From assembly GCA_019843655.1 (NCBI GenBank), contig JACDQD010000006.1, forward strand, positions 19,486,246 through 19,550,245: a stretch of DNA of 64,000 nucleotides, in the 5' to 3' direction. This DNA comes from Lethocerus indicus (taxonomy: Eukaryota; Arthropoda; Insecta; Hemiptera; Belostomatidae). Positions 36,729-47,520 of the stretch are shown here, piece by piece (position 1 is the stretch's first letter; each line of letters begins with the position of its first letter). Position numbers and translations under genes: made by a program. The notes beneath the pieces are model-generated. The model was not told the DNA's origin. It was given only the letters and a program-made list of their open reading frames with translations, and ran no database searches.

Positions 36729-39700
36729 AATTAATATTTTCAGTTTCATAATCTAAAGATAGCGCAAATATTAAATTTAGTATTTAAAGTGGCATTTTAA
36801 CCGACTGTTACTTGATTTGGCGAGCTGACTTTGCCGAACGCCACCCGAGTCTGACTGGATCGAACACTCGAATCGCCCATAAAATTTATTTGGTTTCAGT
36901 CGAAAACGCGACTCCCACCGGTTGATATAACGGCCGGACTCTCTCGGCCCCTAACAATAGCCAGCCCAATATTATTCTCCGCCTTCGGCCCTATCAATTA
37001 ATCTCCTATTCCCCCTCAGTCCAGCTATTTTCATCGAAGCGGAAACGCGACTGTTACACTAGGACATAGGGCCGGGGAATAGATTTTATCTTTGAAATTA
37101 TTGAACATCGTTACGTGTTCAATGGGTTGAAATTAAATTCGAAAAAAACTGTTCCACTGGTAGAAATCGCGAATATATATTTTACATTGTGTAACAAGCG
37201 AGTGTAGTATTTAATCTGAGGTATGAATATTATAGGAGAGTCATTACCATTCTGTCCTTAAACGGCATAAATTTTTGACTGCGCATTTGTTAGTTTTTAA
37301 TGCTGAAAGAAATGCTGTTGATTTGAAAATTAAATTTCTGCGGACAATTTAATATTATTTATTTTTCCGGTCAACCTGGCTATTTACGGGATTACAAAAT
37401 GAAGTCGAACTCCGAATACTGAAACAATGCCCGGGCTAATATTCGCTTTTGATTAGGTCCATGCATTAGTCATCCGGCTCTTGACCTTTCTGCGCGTCGG
37501 GGGGCAGCATTAATAATTCTTTGTAGGAATGCGCTCCTCTTGAATGATTGAAGGGACGACCGCCTCATTACTGGCTAATGCCCCAGCCTCCACGTCTACT
37601 CCAGCACTCATATAACATTCCCTTTCGTCTAGCGCCCCCTTCGTCACTTTGTTGCGAATGTGCCGGAAACCTATAATAATAGCGGTAGAACGACTGCGAG
37701 TCGGATGTGACCTAGTTTTTAAATACTGTTGTTTCTCGAATAACTGAAAATGACGCAGCTTTAAATTTTTGTCGGGAAGTACAGGAATTCAAAGTTCAAA
37801 TCCGCTTCAGTAATAAATTTACTGTAATAAACGAATTATCATTTATATTAATACTACGATGCTTTATTTATCTCTATTAATATTAGACATTGGACAAAGC
37901 AAATTTCGGGACTGAAATTCGGTGACAGTGTCCCATCGGTAGGTGAAAGGTCGGGGTTAACCGGCCAGGTATTTTGCCGGGCCCCAAAAGGGACGGCCCT
38001 AAGGGCAGTTTGAATGTTGATTACCGGGCGGTCTGCCTAGACAACACGGACACTTCACCGTCAGTGCCACTGCCCCTGGCTCCGTCCTGACATTAATTGA
38101 ATGCCCCCGGTTATATTTCCAAGCGCCCCGCCCCGCCCCTACCGCCAGCCCCCGCCCCAGTTCCCCACGACTAATCTCACGCCGGCTAAATAAATAACGA
38201 TGTTGGCCAATAATCAGTAGTTCGTGGCCAGAAGATAAATAGTACCGCGAGCGTAAACAGTCCCCTTGATTAGTCAAATTATCGACCGATTTACCTCGAA
38301 TAAAAAGGAAACGCAATTAATCAAATATAGCGATCATTAAATATATATGTTAGTATAGATTAGCTAGTCAATTATAAACAGGCACATGTATTATTTTAAT
38401 TTTTAATAAATATTAAAATATATATTATATCATTTTTGTAGGTCCCTCTTTTTCAGCCCCCACCCCCTTATTATATGTATATAAAAAATAAATACATATT
38501 AGCCATAAGAATAGTTTTGGCATAATTTCAATTTAGTCCATAATTTGCAGATCCAGATTCATAGAGTCGGTCCGTTTTATTGGTTCTGGTTTAACGCTTA
38601 ATATTTTTGGCTCTCCAGAGCGTAAATTGAAATTCGACGGCTTTAAACGGCTAGGGATAGGAATTGAGAGGGGGCGGAGGCGCCTCTCGGCGGTTCGCTC
38701 GGACCCGAGCTTGGAAAATGGGGGTGCGAACCTGCGAGGGGCTACTGCTTGTCGCATTAATATGTGACGCTACAGCGCCGCTGTACCACATTCAACCCCA
38801 GGCAAACTCAAACTTCGGAAATTAAATCCGGCTTTATTTCGCCCAGTTGCTCCCCCCTCTTAAATACTTTTAAGCCCTACTTTTAAAAAATTTAAAATTT
38901 TTGACGGAATTTTTTTTCTGCGCATTTGAATTAAAAATTTCAATGCTATAATTAACATTACAGATACCGCATAAACTATAACATTAATACCTTATGAAGT
39001 TTGTTTTTAATTCAAATTTCCCCACCTATCTATGGGTTTGGATGAATTTAAAAGAAACGTTATGATGTTCGCGTTACTGTAACTGTACTGTCTTTGTTTT
39101 TCTAACACTATTTCTATCATCTATGCCACAATTGCTAAAATCATTTCGAGGTAGCAATTAATAAAAATAAAAATATGATCTCTTGTACTTCTTGCTGTGG
39201 CGCCCCATCTATTTCTGACTATTTCTTAGTATCAATCTTAATACGTTTACCGATGAGGATGTCACTTAGTTGATAGTGATTTGTGGATCTAGTGACAGTG
39301 ACATGCCACTAGCGGTCACCGCGAGACGTCGCAGTTGCGGTCGGGTAGCTGGATGGGCGGGCGGCCCACCCTCTCTCAACATGACACGCTTCTCTACCGG
39401 ACAATTTGACCAATAGATTGACGGACCGCGCAAAAAATACGGGAAGGTTTTGCTTCTCTATATCGGCAAAAAAACTGGCCCCCCTCGTCCGGGAAGATTT
39501 ACGACGCACCAGGTGTTACCAGCGTTTTTATATTCCCGGTTTTTTGTGTGTGGTGAACTCTCCTTTAAAAAGAGAATACTGTATAAATAAACTATTTACA
39601 ACTATGTACATTGAATATATTAATAGTATCTGATAATTTGAGATAATATCTTCCATTTGTGAATGTTTGGATTGGTCAAATGAATTCTAATGATTTATTC

Positions 39701-41552
39701 ATTGTAAAAATATGGTTAATAAAAAAAAGCATTGCTTTTTGTGTAAAAATAATTTTCGCATGTGTTACTTGGTGGTAACAGAAACTGGAAGAAAATTAAA
39801 TTAATTTTTAAATTCATGAAATATTAAAAATTAAGAAATGCACAATTGAATCCACAAAGTCGGTAAAAAAGTAATTTATTTCAGTGTTTATTAATATAAA
39901 AAAATTAAAGAAAATATTTGATATACTTGACTAATAATGTTTTATTACACTATTAACACCGCTTGTAAATTACATTGATTGAAATTCTGCTTAACAAAAT
40001 GTTTTATATATTGAGAAATTGGATTTTAGAGTGACGTATAAGGAATTTTTTTGTATTTTATTGGGTAGAGAGTGCATGTGGTTTGTCCATCGATGTTGGC
40101 GAGGGGGGCCAATAGCAGGGCGGATGTGGAGTTAGGGGCGGTCGGGGTACATGGGTCCAGATTTCCTGCTACCTCCGCACATTTCGAACCTTTTTCCCCC
40201 CTTCATCCCTTATTATTATCTTGCGGCAATTGGACAATGGAGAGGGACCCGAACGATCGACAGACACAGGCCGGAGTATACGGGGGGACCTTCTATTAGC
40301 GGAAATGTCAGTTATAAATTTAATTCCGCCAGAGAAAAATTTATCTCTTCCGGCGTAATTCATTTAGGCACAATTAGGCAAATTATTGTGTCAGCAATTG
40401 TTGGCGTATATTTCGTTCCAAAACGAAAAGTAAACCTTCCACTAATTAAATATAATAATAGCAATTTACTAATTTTTCGGTCCCGTCAAATTTTCTATAC
40501 AATGGCGACGGCATATTTATTCTTAAAAAATGTTTGCTTCATAGAAAAATATTACTGCAAATAAGAGTACATTAAATTAGATAAGGGAAGTGGCCGGGCG
40601 CCCACTCCCTCTCGACTTAATAGTTAAAATAACCCGTGAAAGGAGGATGTTCGCCCCTAACGACCACCGGTGTACGTGGTGACTTAAGTCAGTGACTTTA
40701 ACATTTTTTTAAAACTCGCGGTTTTTAAAAACTCGAAAAGTATTTTATCATTATTTAATGAAAAAACCTAAATATTTAAAATTACATGCTCCTCGATTGA
40801 GACATTTCAAAATAAGGGATTTAACATGGACCCATTTAATATATTAGCTCTCAAAGGCGTGCAAATTATACATCTCAATCTATAAAATCATTTTGGACTC
40901 TTTACTGATAATTTGGTTAACATTTACTATTTATTGTTTCAAAGTTTCCATTATCTCTGTATTCAATTCTAATAGAAATATACGTTGTCGAATGTCGTTC
41001 GAAGTTAATTCTCAAAATAACCCTCCAAATAATCCCCGAAGTGAAATATCACAATAATATTAGGTCAACTATAAAGCTGGAATATAATCCGACGTGCGAT
41101 TTCCTGTTCCATTTGCCAATTAATCTCGGCCGGTTTCGGTTACAGAACATCATTTGGACAGTGCGAACACCCGCCATATTATTTACCGTACTAATGATAC
41201 TAATGATGGTGACAAGAAGCGGTACTGGTGACATTGCAAAGCCTCAGAACATCCCAAACAAACTAATATATATATAAACCAACCAAAAATAAATATATGG
41301 TTATAAGTGTATTAAAAAGTAAAGTTGATTATGAAATAAAATAAATATGTTCCAGAATTCTGCTAGCGTTAACGTACATGAATTTCGAGACACATCTAAG
41401 CGACCGGATATATTCGCCAAGACATGGTAACTTGGCGGTTATGACACGTTAATTCCAAAACCGGACGATTTCAAATTAAAAACCACACTCAGTAAAGGGA
41501 AAGGGAGACTTTAGTGAAATATATTTTTTTTCCTTTTTGTTTATACTTTCAG
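36729..41552. other. Long spacer with islands; no supported gene
   Basis: GC-rich patches stand at about 36890-37080, 37940-38200, 38570-38850, 39300-39500 and 40080-40300. Everything else is AT-rich, notably 39600-40060 and 40740-41030. Open frames up to 137 codons (40151-40564) have no domains. Confidence 0.5.
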
Positions 41553-41621
41553 GTTGGTTCCCCTTTGCGGGAACTGGAGAATGAAATTCAAATAGATCTG
41601 TTTCGGCGTTGGTTGTTATGA
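41553..41621 (+). CDS. Candidate short terminal exon
   Basis: The best pyrimidine tract in the window (TTTTTTTTCCTTTTTGTTTA, then TACTTTCAG) ends at 41552. The following 22 codons read VGSPLRELENEIQIDLFRRW and stop at TGA 41619-41621. The peptide is acidic and amphipathic. Its shortness makes the coding claim weak; the acceptor itself is the stronger signal and could serve a non-coding transcript. Confidence 0.17.
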   Translation, partial: VGSPLRELENEIQIDLFRRWLL

Positions 41622-41760
41622 TATGGTAAGAGGGCGGGGGAGTGAGTTTGGTTAAACGGGGACCGCGGCTATGTAACTGAAATTTCCATTAGCCGGTTGT
41701 CAACTGCCGGTGATAGCTCCAATTTTCCGAAACTGAAACTTCCCTTTGTCCCCCCAACAG

Positions 41761-41854
41761 GTTTTGTACAAATTGGGACGAGCTTTGTGGCCGCACGCGC
41801 TATTTCTGCTACACAGATCAGCTATTCTTTGATAGCCGGTATAATTGTCACTAG
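41761..41854 (+). CDS. Second acceptor with two open frames, unknown
   Basis: Another strong acceptor (CCCTTTGTCCCCCCAACAG) ends at 41760. After it one frame gives a Cys-rich 30-codon peptide (CTNWDELCGRTRYFCYTDQL) ending at TAG 41854. Another gives about 51 codons to 41915, including SFDRWVAIKLR, which resembles the end of a GPCR third helix only superficially. Both cannot be right and either may be chance. Two strong acceptors 208 bp apart on one strand are the notable point. Confidence 0.13.
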
Positions 41855-44354
41855 TTTTGACAGATGGGTGGCAATAAAACTAAGAACCAAAGGGAAAGTA
41901 CCTTCTTATGCTTAGAATGGAATTCGAATGAACAGAAAACGGATTTTTACTTTCAAACTAGCTATTTTAGTTTCCAAATGAGAGTGTTCCGAATTGTGTA
42001 AGTAATAAGTTTGGCAATAAATATTTACCGAATTGCTGGCAATCTTACTAAGCAATCTGACATCAAAACAGCCAAGGCAATATTAACAAACATTATTAAT
42101 GTATGTTAGTGTATGTGTTCTATGCATTCTAATTCACCTACCCCTATAGGTAGTACTCATTACGGAATACAGATGGCGATTAGAGAAAAGGCGTAGGGCG
42201 AAATCGGCTGCAGAATTACGTCAGAATGATGACATTGTTTCTCAACTCCCATGAGGTTTTCTAGATAGAAAGGAAATCCTCTTGCTGGCCTAGTTACATG
42301 CTGGGTCGGAATTAGATTGCGAGAAGCCAAAACTGCTTAGCATAAGACCGCAAGATTTGTATTTTTAATTGCAAATTTGTATGTAGAAAAAATTCTGAAT
42401 AATAACGTTATTTAAAAATGTCAACATAATTTAAATCAGGACAGAAAATAATTAGTAAGGCACTAGTAGTAGTAAGACACTACCACTGATTTAATCCACG
42501 TTTTATATATTATATAAAAGTCCTTCAAATTTTCTATAAATTGAAAAACACTCCCTTTTTCTTCATCCTTTTTACATATTAAAAGTACATAGTATCGCAA
42601 TTAGTATTTATAAATAAATACACCCAAATGAATATCCTGTTTGCCATTCCTGACCACGGTTACGCTTTCTATTATTTCTTCTTTTTATAAGCCTCCCCCT
42701 TCGAGGTAATTCTATAAGCTCGGTCACCGAGAGGAAAACGCTATCAGAAATTATTTGGCATCGAGTTTAACAAGTCGTTGTCGGCTTGCCACCTCCACCG
42801 AGATAATTCGATTTAGGAGGGTGGATAAAAGGGAGGCGCGTTTTTTCCTTAAAAAGAATTTCCTTACCACGCTCTCGAAACCCCTCCCTCCCCCTTTAGA
42901 ATTAAGGAGCTCATCTGGCCCCTTCCCACGGTTAGAATCGTGGCGTAAATTAGAAATGACCTAAAATAAACAACCGCTTCGTTAGCGGCTTAGAATTTAA
43001 ATAAATGCGGAGTTAAGTATACAAAGACCCAGTTTCAACCATCCATTTATGCATTTAGAAAAAGTTTCCATTGACTGTCCTACGGTATTTTAACTTACTA
43101 ATTTAAGTGAAGCTGTAGTATAGATATTCACATTATCTAAATACAACCCCATACGACTAGGTTGAGAGATTCTATCCAATTTCGAGTTAATGGTTTAATT
43201 TAAATTCGGATCGTACGTCGTTGCAATTGTCAGAATCCACAATGTTCATACCCCCTACTACAACGAATGACGCGAGCAAAGTAGTTATCGTCATTTCCCT
43301 TTATTTTCAATTATTCATCCTTCCCTCCTGGAAGCCAAAGGAGAAAGTGTTCAATTAGGGTGAACGTTCTACTCGCCATGGTACCGAATATATTTCTAGA
43401 GCCCGTATCCAATATTGGTAATAGCGCAATAAAGAGTTTAAGCGGAGGGGGCCTGCATGTTGTACGGCGAGAGGAGGGGGCGTCCCACCATTAAATTTTC
43501 ACAACTAATATACCTTTAAGGAGGAGAAGGGGGAGGGAAAAGGACCGGTCGGCGATGGAGGGTAGAATTATCGATTACCGAGTCCGGCTTATGGGATCCG
43601 AAAAGGACCCCTTGTGAGGCTCCTCTATTAATATTTTATGACGACGATAAGTGAAAGCGGGCCGGGATAAAATTGCGGGAGCCTGAAGAGACATGGGTAG
43701 GGGGTTGGCGGGGTGGGTTCTTGGAAATTTTTTCTGTGGGTCGTGGGCGATCGGATAGGCCAAAGAAAATAATTTGGTCGGCCCTCACTCCTCGGCAAAA
43801 GAACACAATTCAATTCCGCGGGGGACATTTTTTTCTTCGGTGGCAACTAATTCGAAGCCGCCCTTTCGTCTCGGATCCCGTCCGTAAACCATCCCGTCCC
43901 ATTCCGGAACAATCATCAACCGAACCCTCATCACTTCATGGAGTAACGTTACTCTGCTTCTACCTTCCTTCTCCTTTCTTCATTTTCTTGCCGCGACCTT
44001 TTCTTTTAAATTGCGACCGACCAATTGTTCAAAAGTCGAAGAGGTATCCGCCCTCCCGGAATAATAAAGAGTACAGACTTGCGCGTCCATTATTCAGCGT
44101 TTCTCAATTCAGCTAAGCGGTTCCTCAATTTTTAACCGCAGTACACTTATTACAAAACACACTACTTTTTTGTTATAAATTAATGTTGAATTCATGTTTC
44201 TTATAAATATACGTACGCTTTTGATAACCACAAAATTTAGATCGAAAATATCAAGAATTTAAATTATTATTAAAAAGGATATACTCGCACATAAATTAAC
44301 CTTATAGTTAATTAATTACATGAGTTAATAATTGAGGGTAATTTTTAGGACAGG
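41855..44354. other. Spacer with a large GC-rich island
   Basis: GC-rich at about 42660-42960 and 43420-44100, AT-rich between. A 147-codon plus-strand open frame and overlapping minus-strand frames in the second island look compositional. No supported gene. Confidence 0.5.
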
Positions 44355-44666
44355 TTAATGACTTATTCGTTTCGAGTTGAAAATTATAAATTGAAGTCGA
44401 GATTTAAAAGAGTCAATAACATTTCTATATTTGTCGGATATTAATTTAATAATCTTGCCTGTACATTGCTCGTAATAACGAGGAGTCCCAAGACTATATA
44501 TATATAAAACTTTGTACACGATATTAAACGCGGGAGACACAAATCTCTTCCATGGTTGGGGCGTGTGTATCTGCCAACCAGAACCCTCAGTGAGGAGCAA
44601 GGATCCAAACAGGAGAAACACATAGACTAGAGATTGGGAATATATGTAAACAAGTTTGAGCGTTAC
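44355..44666 (-). CDS. Candidate terminal exon, 103 open codons
   Basis: The minus strand has a good acceptor (TCTTTCAACTTCCTTCCCAG) followed by a frame open from 44666 to the stop at 44355. A hydrophobic segment near its start (LVYVFLLFGSLLLTEG) is followed by HTPQPWKRFVSPAFN and a Lys/Ile-rich end (GKIIKLISDKYRNV). The hydrophobic stretch could be a signal or membrane segment. No ATG precedes it in frame, so an upstream exon would be needed. A second frame here also encodes an ATG-led 60-codon peptide. Family unknown. About 230 bp upstream lies the oppositely oriented first-exon candidate at 44895. Confidence 0.2.
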   Translation of the reverse strand, partial: VTLKLVYIYSQSLVYVFLLFGSLLLTEGSGWQIHTPQPWKRFVSPAFNIVYKVLYIYSLGTPRYYEQCTGKIIKLISDKYRNVIDSFKSRLQFIIFNSKRISH

Positions 44667-44894
44667 CTGGGAAGGAAGTTGAAAGATAACCGAGGCAGAT
44701 AACGCTGGGCTCTCGGGTTGTTGGCTGGTCGTGATAGTATTAGCTCAATACAGCGCCCCCACCGGGCGTATTGTGTCTACCGTTGCGCGCTAACTGGGAC
44801 ACAGCTCACCAGCCCATTAGAACTTAACCCGAACCGGTTAACGAGATAAACGCCCGTTCAATATTGTTCCAAAGTGAAAAGTGGCGGCGTAAAC

Positions 44895-44920
44895 ATGTCC
44901 GACTTTGGGAACTACCGAGG
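44895..44920 (+). CDS. Candidate first coding exon (MSDFGNYR...)
   Basis: ATG at 44895 has A at -3 (AAACATGTCC), a good animal start context, with an in-frame stop just upstream. It encodes MSDFGNYR plus two bases and then reaches a consensus donor (GAGG then GTAAGTTT), phase 2. Upstream, 44700-44890 is GC-rich with CpG and looks like a 5' UTR/promoter island. Short first exons of this form are common in animal genes. I do not recognise the protein from eight residues and cannot place exon 2. Confidence 0.3.
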
Positions 44921-45923
44921 GTAAGTTTACTGTGTCACACACCAATAAAATATAATCCGACTAAATACACTGAAAAATGCAGCCGCATTTCCAATTTTAA
45001 ATTTTAAACTGGTCAAACGAGAATAGATTTTAGACTACACCGTTCTCATTCAATATTCAGTTTGGTGGCTTGCCCCGTAAAGAAGTTTATCCATAAAAAA
45101 TAGTTGGAACATAGTTAAGTGTCATTAAATAACATTATTATAATCAGATTTAGGTTACCTTTGATGAAGTATTCTTCCGGGCAATTATTAAAATAATGTT
45201 ATCAATTGACTTCGGACAATTTACCCGAAATATTACGTTCGGGAGCTGGATTATAATAAAGGATTCCTTGTAAAATCATTCAAACGAAAATGGTTTGTAA
45301 TTAACTCGAAGAAGCGTTTTAGAATTCAATCGAAGATTAGCGATGCATCCAGCCGAGCTTAGAAAATAATGACACTTTCATGAAAATCGGAACTTGTCCC
45401 AAAATAAGTACTTTTCTTCGCCCGTTCGGAAAGATATTATTATCATAATTGTTTCTCTCTCTCGGATCATGATTCCTCCGTTTATGTCTTTGCAGAGAAC
45501 GTTAAATTTATATCTACTGATCGCGATTAGCCTTGTTTAATATCCCAAACTCATTAAATCCTATCCTGTCAAATCCTTTTTTATCAAATGGATTCTTTTT
45601 TATTCTTATAAAACTTGAAATAACACAATCCGTTTTCCTTCCCACTTGATTGAGAGCGAGTTATTGCCATCTGTTGGCTCTGGCCGCATTGATCGTGTAA
45701 TTAGTACTTAAAATTAATGTGTCAATCTTCCTTCATCTAATATTTTTATCAACGATAAACATTTGTCGTTTCTAAGGGAAAACAATGCTCACACATGATT
45801 TGACACCATTGGAAGCCACCGTAACAACAGTCAGTTTTTGCCGATTTAAAATTACTAAATTAACAAGAAAATCTTTGGATTCGACGGAATAGCCGCATTT
45901 ACAGGACGTCCAGTATCACTTAG
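44921..45923. other. AT-rich DNA with a small hairpin
   Basis: If the exon at 44895 is real, this is intron. ATAACATTATT near 45128 and AATAATGTTAT near 45193 are inverted repeats about 55 bp apart. A 37-codon open frame (45158-45270) follows a weak acceptor between them. Nothing recognised. Confidence 0.45.
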
Positions 45924-46124
45924 CTCCAGTCACAGTTAGCTGTGATTGAAGTTTTTCGTGCTGTGGGCATAAAGAAGTCAGCGGTTACGCAATGGGCTGC
46001 GTTACATTCTTTAAAGTACTTTAATTGTTTGATGCCACTGCTGAGGTTTCACTTCGACCCTGAACCACGTTCGTCGGGTTTCATCCGTGTTCAACGTGTC
46101 AAATACCAGCTCCGCTACAAATGA
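45924..46124 (+). CDS. Open frame with a helix-turn-helix-like motif, uncertain
   Basis: A frame open from 45924 to TGA 46122-46124 encodes LQSQLAVIEVFRAVGIKKSA and continues VTQWAALHSLKYF. The segment RAVGIKKSAVTQW resembles the recognition helix-turn-helix of Cro/YdaS-type bacterial repressors (consensus ALGxxxSAVSQW). Only that 13-residue stretch fits; the usual preceding GG..ALAR helix is missing. No bacterial neighbours, promoter or ribosome-binding site are seen, so recent bacterial transfer is not supported. A second frame ending at a donor at 46153 overlaps it. Chance resemblance is likely. Confidence 0.13.
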   Translation, partial: LQSQLAVIEVFRAVGIKKSAVTQWAALHSLKYFNCLMPLLRFHFDPEPRSSGFIRVQRVKYQLRYK

Positions 46125-46152
46125 AAAAGGCGTCCCTCCTACTATTTACCAG
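46045..46152 (+). CDS. Open segment ending at a consensus donor
   Basis: This frame follows a TGA at 46042-46044, contains VRRVSSVFNVSN and ends GVPPTIYQ exactly at CAG-GTAAGT (GT at 46153), phase 0. An acceptor at 47229 would join it in frame to the open segment 47230-47520. The 5' end of the exon is not determined; an internal CAG at 46109 is phase-compatible with the donor at 44920. No family recognised. It overlaps the other open frame at 45924-46124, so at most one is real. Confidence 0.13.
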
Positions 46153-46994
46153 GTAAGTTTGTCGCATTCACGAACAGAACAAACAATAATTTTCGTAGAT
46201 TCCCTGTGGATGGATGGTTGCATACAACGTATCCTTTGCGAGTTGTTGTTATGCAATATCGCGATATTTTGAGTTACAATCTGTCAACAAAGTTGAAACA
46301 GAAGGTTGCATAAAGCTGATTGAAATTATTACCACACTATAAAAAGTAAATACTGCGAAAATACAGCTTTTTTCTAATTATACATCATTACGATTTCTGC
46401 ACAACCTACGACCTAGATTTCAAAGGATCGCACTTATGAATCTTCAATTATAAATCGTAATTTTACCATAAAATACATTGATAAGGAATGTTCTAAACAA
46501 TCTTCTTAAAATAAATTAACTGTAGGATATGGATTAATACATTTATAAATAATAATGTACGAAATAGAATAATATTACGATGTTGATTAACATAGTGATT
46601 GTTTTGGCCAGAAAAATGACACCAAAAATTAATTTCATGATGACATTAGGAATGGTTCTAAAGGAGTTACAGCAACCTGTAAGCGGACTAAAATGTTAAG
46701 CCACCGACGAATTCGCTGGATTAATTTCCCTGGAATTATTGTGCCTCGGATCTGTAGTGAAACTCTATAATTAAGTTTTCTAATTTGAAAATCAGGTCGG
46801 ATAGCCTTAGGGATTATGGCGTACGTTCGCTTTCACGTTGTCAGGAGATTAACAGAAGATGAGGAAGCCCGGAGTAACCGAAAGCACTTTGAGCATTAAC
46901 GCGGCGAAGGTGGCAATATTACAGTTATATTATCCGGTTCTTAGACATGGTCGGGTCGAATCATGAATTGTGGATTATTGTACCCAGTAACGCT
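46153..46994. other. AT-rich spacer or intron
   Basis: No open frame, repeat or motif of note. It would be intronic if the donor at 46153 joins the acceptor at 47229. Confidence 0.45.

Positions 46995-47060
<66 letters not shown>
46995..47060 (+). repeat. (TA)n microsatellite, about 31 units
   Basis: An almost perfect TA run preceded by CATACATA. It creates a poly-Ile/Tyr open frame that is not a gene. Confidence 0.97.
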
Positions 47061-47063
<3 letters not shown>

Positions 47064-47229
47064 CTCGCGGATCAAAAAACAGGTATTCTAAAATATATAA
47101 ATGTATTCTGCTTATTGATTTATATTCCATCGAATAGGTAAATATTCAGGTCAACAATGTTGAATGTTAAAAGACATGATTCCTGAAATAATATAATATT
47201 CAACTCTTAATATAATATCTCGCTTTTAG

Positions 47230-47520
47230 GAGAGAAGAGATGCGGGCTGCATATTTATTAATAATTTCCATATTTTTTTATGTATTCAAAATCCCAGTTT
47301 CGTGGATGTTGAACTTTCCGAACAAAGTACTGAAGTAGCTAATTATGATTGTACTCCGGCAGTTGAGGAAGACTTGTATTTGCGAGGCTTAATTTATTCG
47401 TCCCCCTTCTATTTTCTGAACAATGGGAAGGCTATAGAATTGTATAATAATGGAAATCAGTACAATGTTCGCTGCAGCGGCATTCTTGGTATCGAACTGA
47501 TTTTCTCAAAAGTAGAATGA
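47230..47520 (+). CDS. Candidate small secreted protein gene or pseudogene
   Basis: An acceptor-like TATCTCGCTTTTAG ends at 47229. Two frames are open in succession. From ATG 47240 (G at -3) one frame gives MRAAYLLIISIFFYVFKIPV, a good signal-peptide profile, but stops at 47338. The overlapping frame, open from 47230 to TGA 47518-47520, reads VDVELSEQSTEVANYDCTPA, then EEDLYLRGLIYSSPFYFLNN, and contains YNVRCSGILGIEL. It has an acidic, Tyr/Asn-containing composition with two cysteines, unlike the surrounding AT-rich translation. A one-base shift near 47300 would put the signal-like part ahead of the second part, suggesting a broken gene. Alternatively the second frame joins the donor at 46153 in phase 0. 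Family unknown. Confidence 0.25.
   Translation, partial: ERRDAGCIFINNFHIFLCIQNPSFVDVELSEQSTEVANYDCTPAVEEDLYLRGLIYSSPFYFLNNGKAIELYNNGNQYNVRCSGILGIELIFSKVE

Noticed and set aside
41697..41915. Frame containing SFDRWVAIKLR, reminiscent of a GPCR DRY/W motif
   Set aside because: Too short, no helix-3 cysteine, and an alternative Cys-rich frame after the same acceptor looks equally plausible.
43575..44116. Overlapping open frames of 62-147 codons on both strands
   Set aside because: They coincide with a GC-rich island, show Pro/Arg/Ser-rich composition on both strands and have no domain or splice support.
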